A DNA stretch of 64,000 nt from Erythrobasidium yunnanense. Lineage: Eukaryota; Basidiomycota; Cystobasidiomycetes; Erythrobasidiales; Erythrobasidiaceae. The position numbers and the translations under genes are program-made. A model generated the notes under the pieces. The model made no database searches and was not told the origin of the DNA. It saw only the letters and a program-made list of their open reading frames with translations. Location: the NCBI GenBank assembly GCA_001600175.1, contig BCJC01000007.1, positions 892,115 to 956,114 on the forward strand. Reading direction: 5' to 3'. Below, in pieces: positions 11,801 to 23,414 of this stretch (position 1 is its first letter; every line of letters begins with the position of its first letter).

Positions 11801-14800
11801 CTCTTACTTTCCTTCTTTCTCTTCATTATCTAACAACACTAATGCTCTCCTTCTTCTTCATTATCTATCACACTAATCAATCATCTATCACATCTCCTCT
11901 AATGCAGTGACTTTCTTTCACCATCATCTGGCAACCGAGAATGATACTCCACATCCAGCGCTACCTTCAAATCGAACCTTCCTCGAGAGACATTCGAAAA
12001 GTTTCTTGCTCGGGGATTCAGTCTTAAAAGTCCGAAAGTCTGAAGGCCATATGCATCACTACTTCAGAACAGACCTTGGAACACCATGAAGATGTTCCCT
12101 CAGGACTACATCAATGTCATTAGCATACCGTCCGTTGTTCAGTACGCCGCCTTCGACGTATACTGCTGTCTATACATCGCAAAAAGTGACCCGGCTGGTA
12201 CGGAGGAAACCCTCAAAGCCGACCTTGGACAAGCTCTGCAAGAAGGACTGGGTAGAGAAATCAACAAGATTTCTGCCCAATCTCGCAAATTCTCAATACC
12301 CTTTCCAGAAAGCATTAAGAGGTCATCATGGGCAGCTACCACGGGCTCGCCAGTAAGGACAGAGCTCTCAAGACCCGCGTCAAGGCTGCGGAAAAAGCAG
12401 CGGCTGATGCATCATAGGAACATCGGAAATGAAGTGGTGGAAGTCGACAGATGGGCTCGCTTGATTACCGCTCAGGCAAAAAAGGTGATAGATCAGTATG
12501 GTCCTCCGCCTGACGAAGGTCTCGACATGACGCCTTGTGCAAGCTCGCATCCGGCAGGCATTCCAAGAGGGCTTTTGACTCCCTAATTGTGCACAATGCT
12601 TCTCGACATACGAATACGGGAAGAGCGTTGTCTTTTGTTTCTACAGCGAATCTTCCCCACGGCTCTCCTTGTCGAACATCCTCGCGTTCCGACCTCTCTC
12701 TTCCTTCTAAGCTCCTCTCAGCCGCTCAGCCTGTTCTCTGCTCTATTATGAGTTGGGGACAGACTTGTCCAGAACAAGGAGAGGTCCTACTTACAGGGCC
12801 CGCTGCGAATCGAGGAAGCATGATGCAAGGCGCGATTGGAAGATAGGTTTACCACGTGGTGCCTTACCATAAGGGCATCTTATGGCAGATCCGTCTGCAA
12901 AGCGCTTCTAGCAGCAAACAATCTACGCCAGCACACCCTGCAGCCTATTGCGGAACCTGGAAGCCCTGACCACGTTGCCATACCTTATTCGGAGCCCGAC
13001 AAACGAGAGAATCCAGAACCCCTAGACCCTCTACCCAGAAACCTTGGCGCAAGAACGAATGCAAGAATTTGCATTGATAAGTGAGCATGTTTTCGATACA
13101 ACTGCTGCAAAATGGCATCCTCAGCAGCGACAAGCGCTTTGGGCCCATGCAAGAGGGCAAGATCTCATTCATATCGATCGCACAAGTAAGTTCTGACAAC
13201 ACCTCATTGGTGACTCGTTTTCACTGCCGCAGGACCCAACATGGGAGTCGTCGGTCGTCTAAGAGCGGCAGCAAAGAAGGACAGGGTTACGCCTATCAAG
13301 TCTTTTCAGTGGAAGCGTAACACAGGAGATGACCACACTGGCCATGAGGATGACTGGCTTGGTACACGGTTCTCATCTATCGCGTCGTCCGCGCATGGTT
13401 GGCGGATGGGCAATCTACCCAGAATACGTGAGGTTGTTAGTCAAACTGCGACAATCACTTGTGTGGTATTATGCGAAGGAATTTCGTGGTAAGCCGACGT
13501 TCCTCCGCACTATAGTAATTCGGCATTACTGAAGATCTTGGACGTCCAGTTTTGTGAAACCGGGCCAGCTGCACATGGTGTATACTCCGACCATCGGGCT
13601 TGAAGCTGTCCTCGGACGTGCTCAGCTTATGCTATACTAGTCACTTCGTTGCTGGACCCTTCATCCGCAAATGCTGGCATCTCGTCAAATTCCAGAGTCT
13701 ATGTGAGCGAACTGAAGCTGTACACTCTATACTATCCACCTTTACATCATTCACTAACTCCCTACGCTCAATCTCATATCCTGCTGCCCCTCTTTGCAAT
13801 CTCTCGATCTTAAGCCTGCGCATCCTTCGTTGATCCGCACCTGCGCAATCGCAACATGATATCAACACTTTCAGTCACTGCGTGGCGTTCGCGCAAGCGT
13901 ATCACGAGAGGACGCAATGTTATGAGAGTTCAAGGAGGTCACACCTTCGTTCGAGAATGCGCTCGCAAAGAGAAGTTGCGCAGGCAGCTACGCGCTTGGC
14001 AGTCATACCATGCTCTTCGATCACTTGCCTGCGCAACTGAATGTTCGAATCGTAGAGGCCTTCCACGCTCATACCCTAACGAACGCATCACATACTTCGG
14101 TGTGCAGAGTTCTCGATTCAACGATCATCCACTATCTAGACCAGCTCGAAAGACAAAGCCAGATGACATGGACATCTGGTTCCAGCAAATCCGCTTGCAA
14201 CTTATAGCTCTCTATCGGATGGTCTGCTTCGCAGTGCTGTTGCTGCAGAAGAGTCCTGACCTCCCAGAAGACCTGAAGAGTTCGGAATTGCCGGCGTTTT
14301 TGTTGTCTGAGTTCAGCGACGGGTCAGACCGACAGGCAGCGCTACGATCAATCGCTACCTTCTGTAATAAGCTATCAAACCTTGGCGGTATTCGAGTTCC
14401 TCAAGCAGCATCTACCACCTTCTTGGAGATGGTCTTCGCAACGACGGGAATTCGCCCAGTCATTGCAGGCGTACAAGAAGTCAAGTCTTGCGGAGTTTCT
14501 CCAAGAAGAGTACATACCAACGATGGTTAATCATCCAGAATAGCGGGCGACGTGGAAGAATGCCCAGAGCAAGCCAGAAGACGATACGTCGGATTTTATC
14601 GAGCGCAACGACTTCTCCTTGGATCAGGACTCCCTCTTCTACTTCTAATATGATATCCAAGGACTCCCTCTTCTACTTCTAATATGATATGAATGTAAAA
14701 GAGTGCTGACTGTCTGCCCAAATGAACGATAGGATGCACACGAAGCTGCACACGAAGGCGAGACAGGCGGAGCACGGTGAAGACCCAGTAGCTCACACCG

Positions 14801-15480
14801 AATGATGACAATGGGATTATCTCTGGTACCTCTGCTATCGTTGACGGGGCTGGCATTGTAGAAGGAGGTCTGGCACGTCGATAAATGGTGTAACAAAGCG
14901 CCCGAGCGGAAGGACAGTGGTCGCTCAACTGGAGGAGCAGTACCGCTGGGTGCCTATCTCCAGACAGACTACCGGTGGGACAACATCAAGACCACGTTGA
15001 TCAGAGCTGTTAGGAACATGAACTCTATTTCGATGGCGGATCACAAGATCAAATGTCCGTCGCAGAGCGATCTGAACGTAGAGCGCTTCAGGGAAGAGCT
15101 CAGCAAGTACACTCCATTGAATGGTGGCTTGGAAAGCTGAATGGGATTTGGGGATTACCTGCTGGAAGAACAGCCTGCAACACCTGCGCCAGGTGTCACT
15201 GCTGGCTGTACTGACGAGAATGAAGCAGCTCACCGCGGTCTGCAGCGGGCTTGAGCAGATGAGCATGACAAGGAGAGTATCGTTGAAGACCCTCCGCGCG
15301 CAGGAATAAGGCTGAAAACGTCGCTTCCGCAGGTCGAAAAAGCTTATGATGGGGTTTGGTAATATTGCGGAACAGAAGAGTCTGTCTTGATGGTGCAGCA
15401 TAATACAGCGTGTAGACAGTTCGTTTCTGCATAAAAAGGCCTGATACACCGAATGTACGTTAAGGCGTTAGAATAGGTCA
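11800..15480 (+). pseudogene. Broken region with exonuclease-like motif
   Basis: Several plus-strand stretches are clearly protein-like but lie in different frames and are interrupted many times, so the region looks like one or more decayed genes. At about 12140-12180 the peptide QYAAFDVYCCLYI resembles the third motif of RNase D/WRN-type 3'-5' exonucleases (Y-x3-D). Other coding-like blocks occur near 13030-13190, 13240-13500, 14010-14360, 14530-14650 and 14930-15130. No reverse transcriptase, integrase or capsid motif was recognised, and no terminal repeats were found, so the family is unknown. Some junctions could be real introns (for example GTAAGT near 13186), so part of it may still be expressed. 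Age cannot be judged. Confidence 0.4.
14626..14690. repeat. 34-base tandem duplication
   Basis: The unit beginning AGGACTCCCTCTTC is present twice head to tail (14626-14659 and 14660-14690, the second copy three bases short), with no mismatch seen over the shared 31 bases. A perfect duplication implies a recent event in otherwise decayed sequence. Confidence 0.85.
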
Positions 15481-15765
15481 ACGCTAGAAGTACGAGCACT
15501 GTCCTTGATGCTGGTGACTGCAGGACGAGGCTACAGGCGTGACCAGTTGCAGACAGACAATCTTTCCGATGGTATGGTTGCTGGACTGTGAGGGAACGGG
15601 CGATAAGCCTGTCTTCTGAGAGGTAGATGATCCAAATATCGGCCTCTCGGTGAGGACAAGGTCACCGCCCGTGCTAGCATGTGTGCGTGCAGCCAGATTC
15701 GAAGGGCGCTGATCCTGCAGACGCCAACAGCAGGAAGCCCCTTGTAAAGGCAGAAAACCTTTGCG

Positions 15766-16470
15766 ATGGACATATCCAAGACATTCATAAAGCAGCTTGG
15801 ACTTGCTCCTCATCCTGAAGGCGGGTTTTATGCCGTCACGTATGTCGACAAAAGCTCTGTCGCTTCGCCTGTCGCTGCTGGTACGTTCGCGCATTGCTTC
15901 TGCTGGCAAGACTTCGTGTTTGATGCATGTACTGCTCAACAGACAAGGGCCAGCGACCGCTCGCGAGCGTGATCTACTATCTGTTGGCGCCGCAGGAAGT
16001 GTCGGTCAAGTCATTGGGATTTCAAGGCATTCCTAAGGGGCATCGAAGCCATGCAGGATACTTTCATACAAATAAGAGTAAGTTACAACAGTCGATCTGA
16101 TCCCACGGGAAGCCAGAACTGAAATATCGTGAAAGGCACAACATGTCATACTTGGCACAGCGGCCGAGCAGTATACACGCTCATCAAGAGGAGCTCAGAG
16201 GATGATAAGGATGATACCGAGCCTATTCAGAAGCAAGTGGTCATCGGGCCGAACATCGAGGCTGGCGAGACGATGCAGCTCATTGTACCGGGAGGATGGT
16301 GGAAGAAGAGCGAGACGGACAGTCACTGTCTTATCTCGGAGTGTGTCACGCCAGCTTGGGTCCCGGAAGATCATACGTGGATGAAGCAGGAAGATCTGGA
16401 CGAGCTGGCCAAGCGGCACAATTTGAGCGGGGACGAGGTTGCAGCTCTTAGAGAGCACCTTCTTCCTTGA
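15766..16470 (+). CDS. DUF985/RmlC-type cupin
   Basis: Three exons (15766-15880, 15943-16077, 16136-16470) encode 194 residues. The family pattern is clear: HPEGGFYAVTY near the N-terminus, VIYYLLAP at the first strands, TCHTWHSG at the metal or ligand pocket, VIGPNIEAGE, and VPGGWW near the end of the barrel. DUF985 proteins are single-domain cupins of mostly unknown biochemical role. The C-terminal 40 residues form a helix-like tail. The gene starts just after the decayed region. The sequence GGTCACCGC occurs about 100 bases upstream (15660-15668). Confidence 0.85.
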
Positions 16471-17520
16471 TGATGACTACGTCTAGCTATTCGATATGGC
16501 TTGTGGTAGAAGGATGAATGTGTAACACCGTGATTGATCACTGGCGAGAAACAGCCAACTCCGCATGTAGCGGAGTTGTATTGCGTTCTACTGAAGCTAG
16601 CTGCGAGGGAGAGAATTCTGTGCATCAAAGACTGTGTGGTAGATAGCTGTCAGCTATTCCGGACACCGATATAAGCACCAGCCCTGATTTCTGGGCATCA
16701 ATACACTCGATCCTGCAGATATGGGCGTGAATTTCGACAGTGGCTGGCAACAAGGAAGAGATGCAGGCAGTTGCGAGGTTTCGTGAGAATGGAGTAGGCT
16801 GCAGCAGCCAGGACTGGATGATTCAAAGCTAGTGTTGAAGATCTAATGAATGGGTGAGTCTCAGGAAGAAGAGCAGGGAAACGAAAGAGGTCAGCAAGCA
16901 GCGTGAGGAGGAGAGCATCTTTGCATTCTCGCAAAGCTTGTAGGGCGTTGTTGTTTGCAGAAGAAGACCCTCGTGCGGAGACTTTGTATGTTATTCCTCA
17001 GACCGTCTACATGAGCGCGCAGAGGACAGGGAGCATGTACAGTATGGACATCCATTGCGTGGAGGTTGAAGACAAGGCTTTCGAATCAGATACGGGAAAA
17101 ACATCAGGGCTTCTTCACGGGAGGCCAAGACTGTCCGGGACGAGATCGGATCATACCTGGACGGCAGACTCGAGAGATGGACTTGCGTCGATATTACTTT
17201 GCTGTCGTCTAAAACAGCTGTCGGTAGTAATGTCAACGTGTGATGCATACTTCATGATGATTTCAGTTGTTGTTATTCGTCAGAAGTGATCGGGGCAACT
17301 TGCCTCTTTCGTACTTTCTGGCCCAGCCCGCCCTCCCTCCTGCCAGTTGAGGATTCCTTTCTTTACTTACCTTCTCTAACACTTTTTCAAGGCTCTCCTT
17401 TACGACAATCCTTTGAATCTCCTTCGGTAAGCCGTGGCCTGAAGCGCAAGGATATCTCAATTCTGACGTTCTGTTCTCCACGCACCTTCCCGTCGTCGGT
17501 TTTCCCTGCAGCTAGCAGCC
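16471..17520. other. Gene-poor stretch
   Basis: About 1,050 bases between the cupin stop and the SUR7-type start. Open frames on both strands (for example 16903-17289 plus, 16698-16934 minus) lack recognisable domains. A pyrimidine-rich block at 17310-17520 is probably the promoter and leader of the next gene. Confidence 0.4.
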
Positions 17521-18635
17521 ATGTCTCGCTTCTTCGCCTGCGCTGGTCTGGGTATCTTCCTTACTCTGGCAGCCTCTGTGCTCGCCATCTTCGCTCATGT
17601 GGGTTGCGCTCGCTGAGCCTGGAAAAGTCCTGTTTGCGCCCAAGCTGATCGACAATCTCGTGAAAATACAGATCTCCCAGCTCAATGGGTGAGCAGAGCA
17701 GAGTACTACATAGTCGTAACAATACTAACGTAACATGACAGCAACATCGTCCCACGGAATCTGCGGATGGTCGAGGTCAACACTGGCGGTTTGGGCCAAG
17801 CGTTAGGAGTGGGAAATGCAATCTACGGATCTGGTAACCAGCAAACTGCAAACTCTGGTCTGCGTCAATCATACCAATGGGGTCTATGGACATACTGCGC
17901 CAAATCTGGCTCCAGCGGCGGCCCTCCCGATTACTGTGACGGCACATCATGGGCTCACGAGTTCCGACCTGTCCCTGCCATCCTCTTCGACGTACCTGCA
18001 GACGCCCAGACTCAGGTCGCAAACGCTCTCCCCGGCGGTGTATTCACTAGCGACGACTACCTCGGAAGATTCTCGTGAGTTGGACATTTCTCACTCCCAT
18101 TTAGGAAGGAGGGCAAGCAGTCGCTGCAGCTCACCCACCACTACCTACGTAGAGATATTTACTGACTCTGTCTCTTGCAACTTTGCAGTAAGGCCGCCTT
18201 CTACCTCCTCATCATCGGAACGATCCTCGGAGGCGTCGCTCTCATTCTCGGATTCTTCGCTCACAGATTCGCATTCCTCCTCTGCGGTATTCTCACGTTC
18301 CTTGCCTTCTTGTGCACTGCCGTAGGATGCATCATCTGGACTGGTAAGCGCGCAGACCTCGACTTCAGCCTCAAACGCTAGAGCTGATCAAAAACACACG
18401 CACAACAGTCATTATTGCACGAACAAAGCACTCGATCAACCAGTCCAACATCGGAATCTCCGTTACATACGGCGACGCCCTCTGGATCTACTGGGGTGCA
18501 ACCGGATGCCTGCTCTTCGCCGTCCTGCCATGTGGGTTGCCCTGAGCAGTTTTCAGTCTGCCTTTCATCCGATACTGACATTCTCCTGTTCCACCAGTCT
18601 TCTTCTCCTGCATTGCTGGACGTGATAGATACTAA
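17521..18635 (+). CDS. SUR7/PalI-family four-span membrane protein
   Basis: Six exons (17521-17598, 17672-17688, 17742-18074, 18189-18343, 18409-18531, 18598-18635) encode 247 residues with four membrane spans: residues about 5-25, then a long extracellular loop, then three spans at about 145-235. The loop carries WGLWTYC and a second cysteine, the W-x2-W-x2-C pattern of SUR7/PalI and claudin-like proteins. In yeasts, members mark eisosomes or sense pH at the plasma membrane. The second exon is only 17 bases. Two introns use GTGGGT donors. The last exon encodes FFFSCIAGRDRY. Confidence 0.85.
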
Positions 18636-19129
18636 ACGCTACAGCCTGGAGTGGCCTGAGTGTCTAAAAGTACTATCATATTCAACAACCCTTTCCCTTC
18701 GTCACATATATCGTTTCTTCCTATATTAACTCTTTAACATAATTTGCATAGATTATATCGCATTCCCTGGTCGCCTGCAGAGGAGATGGCACGCTGGCGA
18801 GGGTTAATCTGCGAACTTGGAATAGATGGTCTAGATGTCTATAGGCAATAATAGGACCTCTATCTCCTTTCTCCTTCACCTTTCCTTCATTCCTTCGATC
18901 CTTTCATACACAACCTAGTACATCCTTTTTATTTTTGTGTGCAATACTTGGACTTTCCTTTACCTTGTCCGCGTTCGTCTGTAATGATATACCTTCACAT
19001 AATTCACCCAATCGCCATAAGTTCTGGTTCTTGCATCATGCTTCGGTCTTACACGAACTAACCGATCAAACGCGTCTGACCTATTCATCCAAAAATCGCA
19101 GCTCCGGCTGCGCTGCCCAGCTGCTTCTA

Positions 19130-22100
19130 ATGGCAGCAGACGCCAGTGACTTGCTTCGTTCGAGCGACTTTGGCTCTTCCAGCGAGGACGAAGGTGTTTC
19201 GAACAACAACAGGCCTAACAACTACGAAGAGAGCAGCAATGCGACTGGACTAGGACAGGAAACAGCAGCCAACTTGAATTCATTCGAAGACTCTTTCAAT
19301 CCAAATGACAGCGATGTATATGCTCCAGTCAATGCTCGTCAAGCGGGCTTCGCGAAACCGCGTCTCCCAACCACGCCGGCTATCATCAAGAACCAAGGCG
19401 CCGGCAGCAGCTATGGAAGCAAGAACAAAGTAATGAAGGACGCTGCTGGGTTCATCAAGGAAAACGGCCCGCGAGGCGTCTTTGACAGGGATAATGCTGT
19501 CGTTCAAGACCTGTCTCGCTCGAGAGACAATGGGGCTGGACATGATGAGCAGCAAGATGCTTACGATGTATCGGAAATAATCAAGAGCGGAGAACCCAGC
19601 TTTGAAAGGAGCGAAAGCCAGTCTCGTGTACTGGAAGAACGCAAGGTCAACACGCTGCATAATGTCAACAACGCCAACAGCAGGAGAGTCAAGGCGAACG
19701 GTGTGAATACCAAACAGCCTGCGACCGCTGTCAAGCAGAATCTCACCTTGCGCGAGCAGGAGAAGGTGTGATCAGTTCCGCTGAGTCGCGCTTCGGCATT
19801 GTAGCTGATAAAGATCATAAACAGCAACTGGACGATGCAAAGAAAGAAGTCTTCTCGCTGAAGCTCAAAATCTACTTTCTGGAAGATCGACTTCGGCAAA
19901 CTACGCCTGAACACATCGAGAAGGCCCTGAAAGACCATATAGACCTTCGCGTAGTATACGAGAATACCAAAGAAGATCTGAAGAAGCACAAAAAGATCAT
20001 ACAGGAGCAGACGCGGGCCCTAGAAGAAGGTGAGCGGAATCAGAATGTCGCTAGTGGGAGACAGAGTAGAGCTGGAATGGAGGCGCAAGCGGAGATCGAG
20101 CGCTTGAAGCGAGAGCTCGAAGAGGAACGCGAGAGTAATGCCCAGTTGAAAAGCGAGAGGGATGACTTGGCAGAACAACTGGAGGCCGCGCATACGAGAG
20201 CTTCAGCAAAAGATGCAGATACTGAGAACCTGGAGAATGAGATTGATCTTCTTGAGAAGGTGAGTCAGACCTCACACGCACCTCGTATCAGCTGTTGATC
20301 GATTCGCGGTTGCAGGAGAACGCAGATCTCCGTTCGCAGACGAATGCTCAGGTGACTATGCTCTCAGCCAAGAACGAAGAGAAAGAACAGCTATACGAAG
20401 AGATGGAAATGTTGAAGCAAGATATAATCGGTCTCGAGGGCGAACTTCAGAATGCGCAACAGGAGGCAGAGGAACGCCGCAACGAATCGCCTGGCGAGAT
20501 ACAAGCGCTGGAGGATGAGCTGAACAGCTATAGAGATAAGCTTGCTGGAGCAATGTTGGATCTCGACAAGCGCGACAAGGAGATCGAGGAGCTGAACAAT
20601 GAGCTGGATCTTCGGGAAGACGAACATCAGCAAGAAGTCGCGCGCGTGACGGACGAGTGGAGAATCGCGCTGGAGGACGCTAGACGCGACAAAGACCAGT
20701 TGACCGATGTGAGTCAGCTTACGTGACGCGCTTGAAACGCGAGAAGCTGATGTTTTGTACCGCAGGCACTGGAGGACCGGGAGCAGGAGATCAAAGAACT
20801 CGATCGCAAGCTCGACGAGATGGATGCTCTCGCTCAAGAAGGGCACGACAAGCTCGAAGACGCATTGAAAGCTGCTGAAAGCAAGGAAAACGAAGTCGTC
20901 CTTCTAGGAGAAGAAGTCGTTGGCCTGACTGACGACCTGCAGAAGGTAGGCCTAGTCCGAATTTCGCCCTGAAGGTGGACTCATGCCTTTTCTGTCTGTG
21001 ATAGCTTGGAAAGCAGATCGCAGATTTAGAATCCGAACTTGACGAAAAGAACGCGAAGCTGAATGACCTGGAGGGCGAGCTGGAGGCTGTCGACCGGGAG
21101 CTAGAGGATAAAGAAGCTATGCACTCACAAGTGATAATAGCTCTCAAAGATGTACGCTTTTCTCACTATTCCAATTTCCTTTACTGACTAGCTGTCTTCA
21201 AGAAACTCGGCTCGTCGAAGAGTCGGCATACGGAGCTTAGCATACAACATGAATCACTGTCGACTGAAAGGAAGTTCCTGGAGAGCAAGATGGAAGAACT
21301 GGCTCTACGATGCGCAGAGCTAGAAGAGAGCAAGAGAGCCGATGAGCGTGCCCGCAACAGACTGGAGCAAGACAGACAAAGTCTGGAAGCATCCCTTCGC
21401 AAGAAGGAAGATCAGCTACAAGAGACTGAGCTTGCAAAGAAGCGCGAAAGAGCTGAACTCGAGAACAAGTACAAAGGCATAATTGCTGAGCGGGATCAGG
21501 TAAATGTTCTACCTTAGCCGCTGTATTCCTGCTGACCGTGTGTCCACAGTCACTTGCTAGCCTGCGGAATGAAGTCCGTCAAGTGCAAGACCGTCTGCAA
21601 GTTCGCGAGCAAGATCTGGAAAGACTCAATCAAGCACTGAAAGCCAGAGACTCCGAGTCCAGGAAAGCCGGCGAAGACCATACCTCTGACAAGATGTCGT
21701 TGATCCTGGAGGTTGAAAGACTAAACCGGGATTTGGCCCACTATGAAGCGGATCTCGATCATGCACGGTCAGAGTTGGATCGGAAGGAAGACGCTCTCAG
21801 GCAGCACGAAGCCGAAGCAGCTTCGCTGGTAGGCAAATCCAGCTAGTATGCCCGGAGAAGATCTACTGACTTGTGCTACTTGCGTAGCGGGCCAACAACA
21901 ATGACATAGCGGCCAAGCTGGCAATCCAGACGCAGACACGGCTTAGTCTGTCAGAAAAGCTGGATGAGACTCTCAACGTAAGCAGCTAGCCTAAGCAGTA
22001 GGCTTCGTACGATACTGACGCTCTGAGCAGAGCCTTCGAGATGCGCAGGATGACTTAGCCAACGCAAAAGACCGATTGCGTGGTCTGGAAAGCCAGACCG

Positions 22101-23210
22101 GCAAGGAATCTCGGTCTACAACTCGACAGACTGCAGATTACCGTGACCAGCTATCCGAACGCAATGCTCTCTTGCAAAACGTGTACCAAACCATCGAGAA
22201 GATCCTTGGTACCGAGCGGGTGAGTACACCCAAATGGAGTCGCTAAGCAAGCTGAAGTGTTTCGTATGCAGCGTAAGGTTGGACAGAGCGAGATCAGACC
22301 ACATAGCAACTTTGCTGTGTTCCACGATACCCTTACCGCCCGACTACGAAGTATCTCGCAACTGCAGCAGATGTTCGACAAACGTTCCCGAGATATCGAG
22401 TATAGATTCACAGAGCAGATCAGGTAGGCAGATCCCGCACAATGAGCAATTTACAGAGGCTAAGTGCGGTCTTCCAGCTCGATCAAGCGGCAGCAGGACT
22501 CGCGCTTGAAGCAGCTCGACCGCTTCGAGGCTTCCATCAAGTCTGCTACAGAGACACAGAGACGATGGAAGCAGAAGGTCATGCTGAAGCAAGGCGAGGT
22601 CGATGCTGTGAAGGTGAGCGAGCAACACAATACTTTCATATTTTGGGCTAACACGCCTACCCTAGGCTACCAATTCCGAACTGAGCAATCAGATCACTTC
22701 GCTCAAGACTCGTGTGAATGTTGCCGATTCTTCTCCTGGCACTTCGCACAAGTTGCAGACTCTTGCGGCTCGAGCATCTGCGGCGGAGAAGCGATTAGCC
22801 GCTACTCAGGCTCATCTTCAAGAAGTAGAGGGCAAGTTTGCGGATGCTAAAGACAAAGCAGCTACAGCCGAAGATCAGTGGGCTGCAAGACTGAAGGAGA
22901 TGCTTGAGCGGCAGAAGAAGCTGGAAGAAAAACTCAAACGGGAGAGACAAGGCGCGAAGGAGAGAGTCCGAGATCTGGAACAGAACGTAATGTGAGTGAA
23001 GCGACATCTGTTCACAGAGCGAAGCTGAAACCCTGCCCGTTGCAGCGAGTACAAGCAGCAGATTCACGATGCAAACGCTCGCAGTAAGAAGCTATCTACG
23101 TATGTGTGAAGTAAGCTGCGCAATTTCGACATTGACTGATCCTTGTGACTGTCCGCAGCGTGCTTAACCGAGAAGGTGACTACGATCGCGATGAAACCGT
23201 ACGACGCTAG
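19130..23210 (+). CDS. Microtubule-organising-centre coiled-coil protein (Cnn_1N type)
   Basis: Fourteen exons (first 19130-19765, second from 19825, last 23159-23210) join without frame conflict into 1,121 residues. The start of the coiled coil is the Cnn_1N signature: LTLREQEK, an intron, then DAKKEVFSLKLKIYFLEDRL. This motif in Mto1, Pcp1 and centrosomin recruits the gamma-tubulin complex. Before it lie about 210 acidic, disordered residues (SSDFGSSSEDEG); after it almost continuous charged heptads to the end. It most likely anchors microtubule nucleation at the spindle pole body or other organising centres. Every internal junction is phase 0 except the last few. The pattern of many small, in-frame exons within a coiled coil is notable. 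Assignment to Mto1 or Pcp1 specifically is not possible. Confidence 0.82.
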
Positions 23211-23414
23211 CATGTACCTTCACCCTCTCTTTCTTGTTCTCAGACTACCATCAAGTCGCAGTAATTGTAACAGCAGTATTCATGTGTCGTTGTAGTCCAG
23301 TACTGTATCGCCCAGGTGTTCTTTTTCGAAGGACAATCAAGTACTCATGGCAGGCCGCGGTAAACGCTCCAAGATTATTGAACGGTAGCACTTGGTCCGC
23401 TATCATCTTGAACG

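Noticed and set aside
14010-14050. B-box-like GTTCGAATC that might mark a tRNA
   Set aside because: No A box or cloverleaf stems fit around it, and the surrounding sequence reads as protein in one frame.
15660-15668. GGTCACCGC before the cupin as another regulator site
   Set aside because: It is a single half-site outside the gene set and could occur by chance; not enough to link the cupin to the regulator.
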